64,000 nt of DNA. Source: Halobaculum gomorrense (GTDB taxonomy: Archaea > Halobacteriota > Halobacteria > Halobacteriales > Haloferacaceae). Below, one piece after another: positions 60,755 to 64,000 of the stretch; within the stretch, counting starts at the first letter, position 1; every line of letters begins with the position of its first letter. Below the pieces are notes generated by a model that was not told where the DNA came from, searched no databases, and worked only from the letters and a program-made list of their open reading frames with translations. The stretch covers positions 124,001-188,000 of the forward strand of contig NZ_FQWV01000003.1 of assembly GCF_900129775.1 (NCBI RefSeq). Direction: 5' to 3'. The position numbers were made by a program, and so were the translations under genes.

Positions 60755-61291
60755 GTGAAACACCTGCCCAAGCACCTCCGCCCGCGGTGGCGCTACCTCG
60801 TCGTCGGGCTGGAGGCGTGGCCAGACGCGGACATCTCGCGCGGACCGTTCCAGCGGGAGGTGTGGTACGCCGCTCAGAACCTCCTCGGCGATCCCGGGAG
60901 CGCCGACGCCGACCTGACGGTTGTGCGCTTCCGGTTCGAGGAGGGGACCGGCGCTGCGGTCGTCCGCGCACGCCACGGAGAGGTCGAGCGCGGGCGGGCG
61001 GCGCTGGCGTGCGTCGACGCGGTGGACGGCCATCCGGTCGGGATGCGAGTTCGCGGCGTCTCGGGGACGATACGGGCCGGTGAGGAAAGCTATTTAGGCG
61101 ACGCGGGCGGATTCGGAGACGAGAGTACGGTCGAACTCGCGAACGACGGCGCGACCGGAACCGGTCGCCGCCGCCGCGACGGGGCGGTCGACGTTTCGAC
61201 ACCGTCGGGGTACGTGGGCGCGACCGATCGAGACACTTCCCGCCCGGGGCGGTCCGACCCGGCCGACGACGCGGCTTCGGACGACAACTGA
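60755..61291 (+). CDS. rnp2: RNase P protein component 2 (Pop5/Rpp14)
   Basis: A 178-residue protein with GTG start. KHLPKHLRPRWRYLVVGLEA and REVWYAAQNLLGDPGSADAD, then TVVRFRFEEGTGAAVVRARH, are Pop5 features. The last 65 residues are a low-complexity tail unusual for the family (normal length about 120-150). It forms a heterodimer with Rpp30 on the RNase P catalytic RNA. It is 6 nt upstream of psmA. Confidence 0.9.
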   Translation: MKHLPKHLRPRWRYLVVGLEAWPDADISRGPFQREVWYAAQNLLGDPGSADADLTVVRFRFEEGTGAAVVRARHGEVERGRAALACVDAVDGHPVGMRVRGVSGTIRAGEESYLGDAGGFGDESTVELANDGATGTGRRRRDGAVDVSTPSGYVGATDRDTSRPGRSDPADDAASDDN

Positions 61292-61297
61292 GACACG

Positions 61298-62080
61298 ATG
61301 CAGGGACAAGCCCAACAGCAGGCGTACGACCGGGGGATCACCATCTTCTCTCCGGACGGCCGCCTCTATCAAGTCGAGTACGCGCGCGAGGCAGTCAAAC
61401 GAGGCACGGCGAGCGTCGGCGTTCGCACGAGCGAGGGGGTCGTGCTCGCTGCGGACAAGCGCTCGCGGTCGGAGCTGATGGAGCCTGCTTCCGTCGAGAA
61501 ACTGCACAAGATCGACGACCACGTCGGCATCGCCAGCGCCGGCCACGTCGCCGACGCCCGCCAGCTCATCGACTTCGCCCGCCGGCAGGCGCAGGTGAAC
61601 CGCCTCCGCTACGGCGAGGAGATGGGCATCGAGACGCTGACCAAGACCGTCACCGACCACATCCAGCAGTACACGCAGATCGGCGGCGCGCGCCCGTTCG
61701 GCGTCGCGCTAATCGTCGGCGGCATCGAGAACGGCGAACCGCGGCTGTTCGAGACGGACCCCTCGGGGACGCCCTACGAGTGGAAGGCGCTGTCGATCGG
61801 CGCGAACCGCGCCGACGTGCGCGAGCGCCTCGAGGAGGGGTACAGCGACGATCTCACGATGGAGGATGGGATCGAACTCGCGCTCGCCGCGCTCGCGGAG
61901 TCCGGCGAGGACGACGGGCTCGAGCCCGACGGCGTCGGACTGGGCACGATCCACGTCGACGACGAGCAGTACGTCGATCACGACGCCGCGTCCATCGAGG
62001 GCTACCTCGACGAGTTCGGCTACCTGGCGCCCGAAGACGACGGAGCGGACGGCGACGCCGAGGGCGCGGCCGACGAGTAA
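61298..62080 (+). CDS. psmA: Proteasome subunit alpha
   Basis: A 260-residue alpha subunit. AYDRGITIFSPDGRLYQVEY is the alpha signature; VLAADKRSRSELMEPASVEK and GVALIVGGIENGEPRLFETD follow. The N-terminal tail MQGQAQQQ forms the gate. An acidic tail (residues 235-260) is typical of haloarchaea. Seven copies make each outer ring of the 20S proteasome. It is last in the rnp3-methyltransferase-rnp2-psmA unit. Confidence 0.96.
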   Translation: MQGQAQQQAYDRGITIFSPDGRLYQVEYAREAVKRGTASVGVRTSEGVVLAADKRSRSELMEPASVEKLHKIDDHVGIASAGHVADARQLIDFARRQAQVNRLRYGEEMGIETLTKTVTDHIQQYTQIGGARPFGVALIVGGIENGEPRLFETDPSGTPYEWKALSIGANRADVRERLEEGYSDDLTMEDGIELALAALAESGEDDGLEPDGVGLGTIHVDDEQYVDHDAASIEGYLDEFGYLAPEDDGADGDAEGAADE

Positions 62081-62175
62081 CGGACCCGGCGGGAGTCGAA
62101 CCTCGGGGGTGCGGGGAGCCCCATTCTCCGCCGCGTTGGCGGGCCGCTTTTCACCCACACCGTCCAGTCGAGAGT

Positions 62176-62634
62176 ATGCACGAGGATCGGTACGACCTGC
62201 GCGAGGGGCTGCCGACCGTCGACGAGTTCCAGCAGCTGCGGGCGGTCGTCGACATGAGTGAACGACCGCGCGAGGGTGTCGAACGGGGGCTGCCGAACAG
62301 CTGCTACGCCGTCCGCGTCGTCGACACCGCGGCCGACCCGGCCGCGGTTCCGGTCGAGACGCCGAGCGCGGACGACGGCGAGGTCGTCGGTATGGCCCGC
62401 GTCGTCGGAGATGGGGGGTCGGTGTACCACGTCTGCGACATGGCGGTGCACCCGGACCACCAGCGCCGCGGGCTGGGGAGCGACCTGCTGGGCGCGGTCG
62501 ACCGCTTCGTCGACGACGACGCGCCGCCGGGAGCGTACGTCAACCTCATGGCGGACGTGGACGGCTTCTACGAGCGCGCCGGCTACGCGGAGACGCGACC
62601 GGCGTCGAAGGGGATGTACCGACGGGTGGAGTGA
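62176..62634 (+). CDS. GNAT-family N-acetyltransferase
   Basis: A 152-residue acetyltransferase. VYHVCDMAVHPDHQRRGLGS (motif A, acetyl-CoA binding Q/RxxGxG/A) and YVNLMADVDGFYERAGYAET are clear. The N-terminal part (LPTVDEFQQLRAVVDMSERP) fits the group of small GNATs similar to archaeal YjgM/AttT-like proteins. Acceptor unknown. ATG 62176 is used; upstream sequence is intergenic. Confidence 0.88.
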   Translation: MHEDRYDLREGLPTVDEFQQLRAVVDMSERPREGVERGLPNSCYAVRVVDTAADPAAVPVETPSADDGEVVGMARVVGDGGSVYHVCDMAVHPDHQRRGLGSDLLGAVDRFVDDDAPPGAYVNLMADVDGFYERAGYAETRPASKGMYRRVE

Positions 62635-62834
62635 TCGGACGGAACGCGTGCCAGCGAACCGGACCCCGGTGCAGAAGGCAGACGCGACGACGGCGCTCGC
62701 GCGTCGCCCTCGCGACCGTCCGTGGCACGGAACGCGGCGGCGCCCGCAGACGTGGTGGCGTGCTGGTGACAGACGTCGGAGCGGACTGGTGTGGCCGGTG
62801 GCGCTCCGTCGGGTCCGCCGCGCTGAGAACTATT

Positions 62835-62850
62835 TACTCATGATAGAATA
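62835..62850. promoter_or_regulatory. TrmB-like site in the gdh promoter
   Basis: TACT-CATGATA-GAATA lies 34 nt upstream of the gdh ATG. It differs from the haloarchaeal TrmB motif TACT-N7-8-GAGTA at one base. It overlaps the AT-rich core promoter (TATTTACTC), a position suited to repression. gfcR product binding is an alternative. Confidence 0.5.
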
Positions 62851-62883
62851 AGCCTTTTGCCGCCGCGCGTGGTACGCCCGGAC

Positions 62884-63945
62884 ATGAAAGCTATCGCTGT
62901 TCGTCGCGGGGAGGGAACTCCCGCTATCGTCGAGAAGCCGCGGCCGGACCCAGCGGCCGGTGAGGCGCTGGTCAGGACGCTCCGCGTCGGCGTCGACGGC
63001 ACCGATCACGAGGTCATCTCGGGAAGCCACGGCGGCTACCCGGAGGGCGAGGATCACATCGTGCTCGGCCACGAGGCGGTAGGCGTCGTCGTCGACCCCA
63101 ACGGGACGGGCCTCTCGGAGGGGGACGTGGTCGTCCCGACGGTTCGCCGCCGACCCAACGGCTCGAACGACTACTTCGCCCGGGGAGAGCCCGACATGGC
63201 CCCTGACGGGTTCTACCACGAGCGCGGCATCGACGGCGCCCACGGGTTCATGGCGGAGTACTTCACCAGCTCGGCGGAGCACCTGGTCCGGTGCCCGCCC
63301 GAGATCGCGGAGCTGGGCTTCCTCGTGGAGCCGGCGTCGATCACCGAGAAGGCGATCGAACACGCCCGCGCGAGCCGGTCGGCGTTCGAGTGGTCACCAG
63401 AGTCGGCGTTCGTCCTCGGGAACGGGAGCCTCGGCCTGCTCACTGTGGCGATGCTTCAGGAGTCGTTCGACCGACTCTACTGCTTGGGGCGGCGCGACCG
63501 GCCAGACCCCACTATCGACATCATCGAGGAGCTGGGGGCGACGTACGTCGACTCCCGCCATACGCCCGTCGACGAGGTACCCGAGGCGTACGAGCCGATG
63601 GACTTCGTGTACGAGGCGACCGGCTACGCGAAGCACGCCTTCGAGACGATCAAGGCGCTGGCGCCCAACGGCGTGGGCGCCCTGCTGGGGGTCCCGAACG
63701 ACTGGACGTTCGAACTCGACGGCGGCGCGCTCCACCGGGAGCTCGTGCTCCACAACAAGGCGCTGGTCGGGTCGGTGAACTCGAACGTCCGCCACTTCGA
63801 GCGGGCTGTCGAGTCCGTCGCCGCGCTCCCGGAGTGGTTCACCGACGATCTGGTGACCGGGGTCTACGGCCTCGACGAGTTCGAGCGCGCGTTCGACGAC
63901 GACGACACCACTATCAAGACGGCCGTGGAATTCGGGTCACGATGA
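62884..63945 (+). CDS. gdh: Glucose 1-dehydrogenase (NAD(P)+)
   Basis: A 353-residue medium-chain dehydrogenase. It matches halophilic GlcDH: GVDGTDHEVISGSHGGYPEG (catalytic zinc Asp38), IVLGHEAVGVV (His/Glu zinc ligands), GFLVEPASITEKAIEHA, and nucleotide loop LGNGSLGLLTVAM. It starts the semiphosphorylative Entner-Doudoroff path by oxidising glucose to gluconolactone. ATG 62884 is chosen, since MKAIAVRRGEGTP is the family start. Its stop overlaps the ATG of gfcR, the known regulator of sugar breakdown in Haloferax. Confidence 0.95.
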   Translation: MKAIAVRRGEGTPAIVEKPRPDPAAGEALVRTLRVGVDGTDHEVISGSHGGYPEGEDHIVLGHEAVGVVVDPNGTGLSEGDVVVPTVRRRPNGSNDYFARGEPDMAPDGFYHERGIDGAHGFMAEYFTSSAEHLVRCPPEIAELGFLVEPASITEKAIEHARASRSAFEWSPESAFVLGNGSLGLLTVAMLQESFDRLYCLGRRDRPDPTIDIIEELGATYVDSRHTPVDEVPEAYEPMDFVYEATGYAKHAFETIKALAPNGVGALLGVPNDWTFELDGGALHRELVLHNKALVGSVNSNVRHFERAVESVAALPEWFTDDLVTGVYGLDEFERAFDDDDTTIKTAVEFGSR

Positions 63946-64000
63946 AAAACGTCGACGACCTCATCGACGACGCAGCGGAGTTGGCCGAGCGGGGCCTCTC
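63942..64000 (+). CDS. gfcR: GfcR, PRTase-like sugar-catabolism regulator (N-terminus only)
   Basis: The 19 complete codons to the window edge read MKNVDDLIDDAAELAERGL, the characteristic start of haloarchaeal GfcR, a helix-turn-helix plus phosphoribosyltransferase-fold activator of glucose, fructose and galactose breakdown genes. The position directly after gdh with an ATGA overlap is the same as in Haloferax. Most of the gene lies outside the window, so the call rests on the N-terminus and synteny. Confidence 0.75.
   Translation, partial: MKNVDDLIDDAAELAERGL

Overview
The window is haloarchaeal chromosome (class Halobacteria). Proteins are strongly acidic. The right three quarters is very GC-rich with C/G-ending codons. 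Many starts look leaderless, with a TATA-like element about 25-30 nt upstream. Marker genes are archaeal: smc-scpA, a proteasome alpha subunit, RNase P proteins Rpp30 and Pop5, a PurN-PurH fusion, a FolC-FolP fusion, and halophilic glucose dehydrogenase followed by gfcR. I cannot name the genus; the order of several blocks resembles Haloferax and relatives.

Region 1 (1 to about 15.8 kb) is visibly less GC-rich and looks like an acquired sulfur-metabolism island. It holds two rhodanese plus metallo-beta-lactamase (persulfide-dioxygenase-like) proteins, a PiT-type anion permease, two half-length YeeE/YedE channels, TusA and DsrE sulfur carriers, a cysteine-desulfurase-like class V aminotransferase, thioredoxins, an M20 amidohydrolase, DUF302, methyltransferases and several HTH regulators. 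A repeated CACAATAC / GTATTG element lies 38-70 nt upstream of many of these genes and may define a regulon. The right half of the island is decaying: a thioredoxin gene is split by a 190-bp MITE with 16-bp inverted ends and an 8-bp target duplication, and excising it in silico restores the frame. A HalOD1 gene, two HTH/TrmB-type regulators, a methyltransferase, a CoA-disulfide-reductase tail and an AbiEii-like toxin tail are broken by stops, frameshifts or truncation.

Region 2 (about 15.9-43.8 kb) is core chromosome: HxlR regulator, DNA methyltransferase, DedA/VTT membrane protein, mfnA, ppsA (with a TrmB-like operator), PhzF, a deaminase, a NYN-PUA pair, two tandem presenilin-type proteases, an Lrp/RCK_C regulator beside a truncated trkH, smc-scpA, an unusual array of four 8-10 bp-stem hairpins, mtnP and an MTA/SAH-deaminase-like amidohydrolase (methylthioadenosine salvage), MATE and AEC transporters, a phosphoribosyltransferase and a dead histidine kinase.

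Region 3 (about 43.8-64 kb) carries biosynthesis and information genes: the overlapping lysine operon dapA-dapB-dapD-lysA-dapF-dapE, an NRDE protein, a Rieske protein, divergent purB and purNH, a TnpB-only IS200/IS605-type element inserted right after purNH, DUF1059, folC-folP, the rnp3-methyltransferase-rnp2-psmA cluster, a GNAT, gdh with a TrmB-like site, and the first codons of gfcR.
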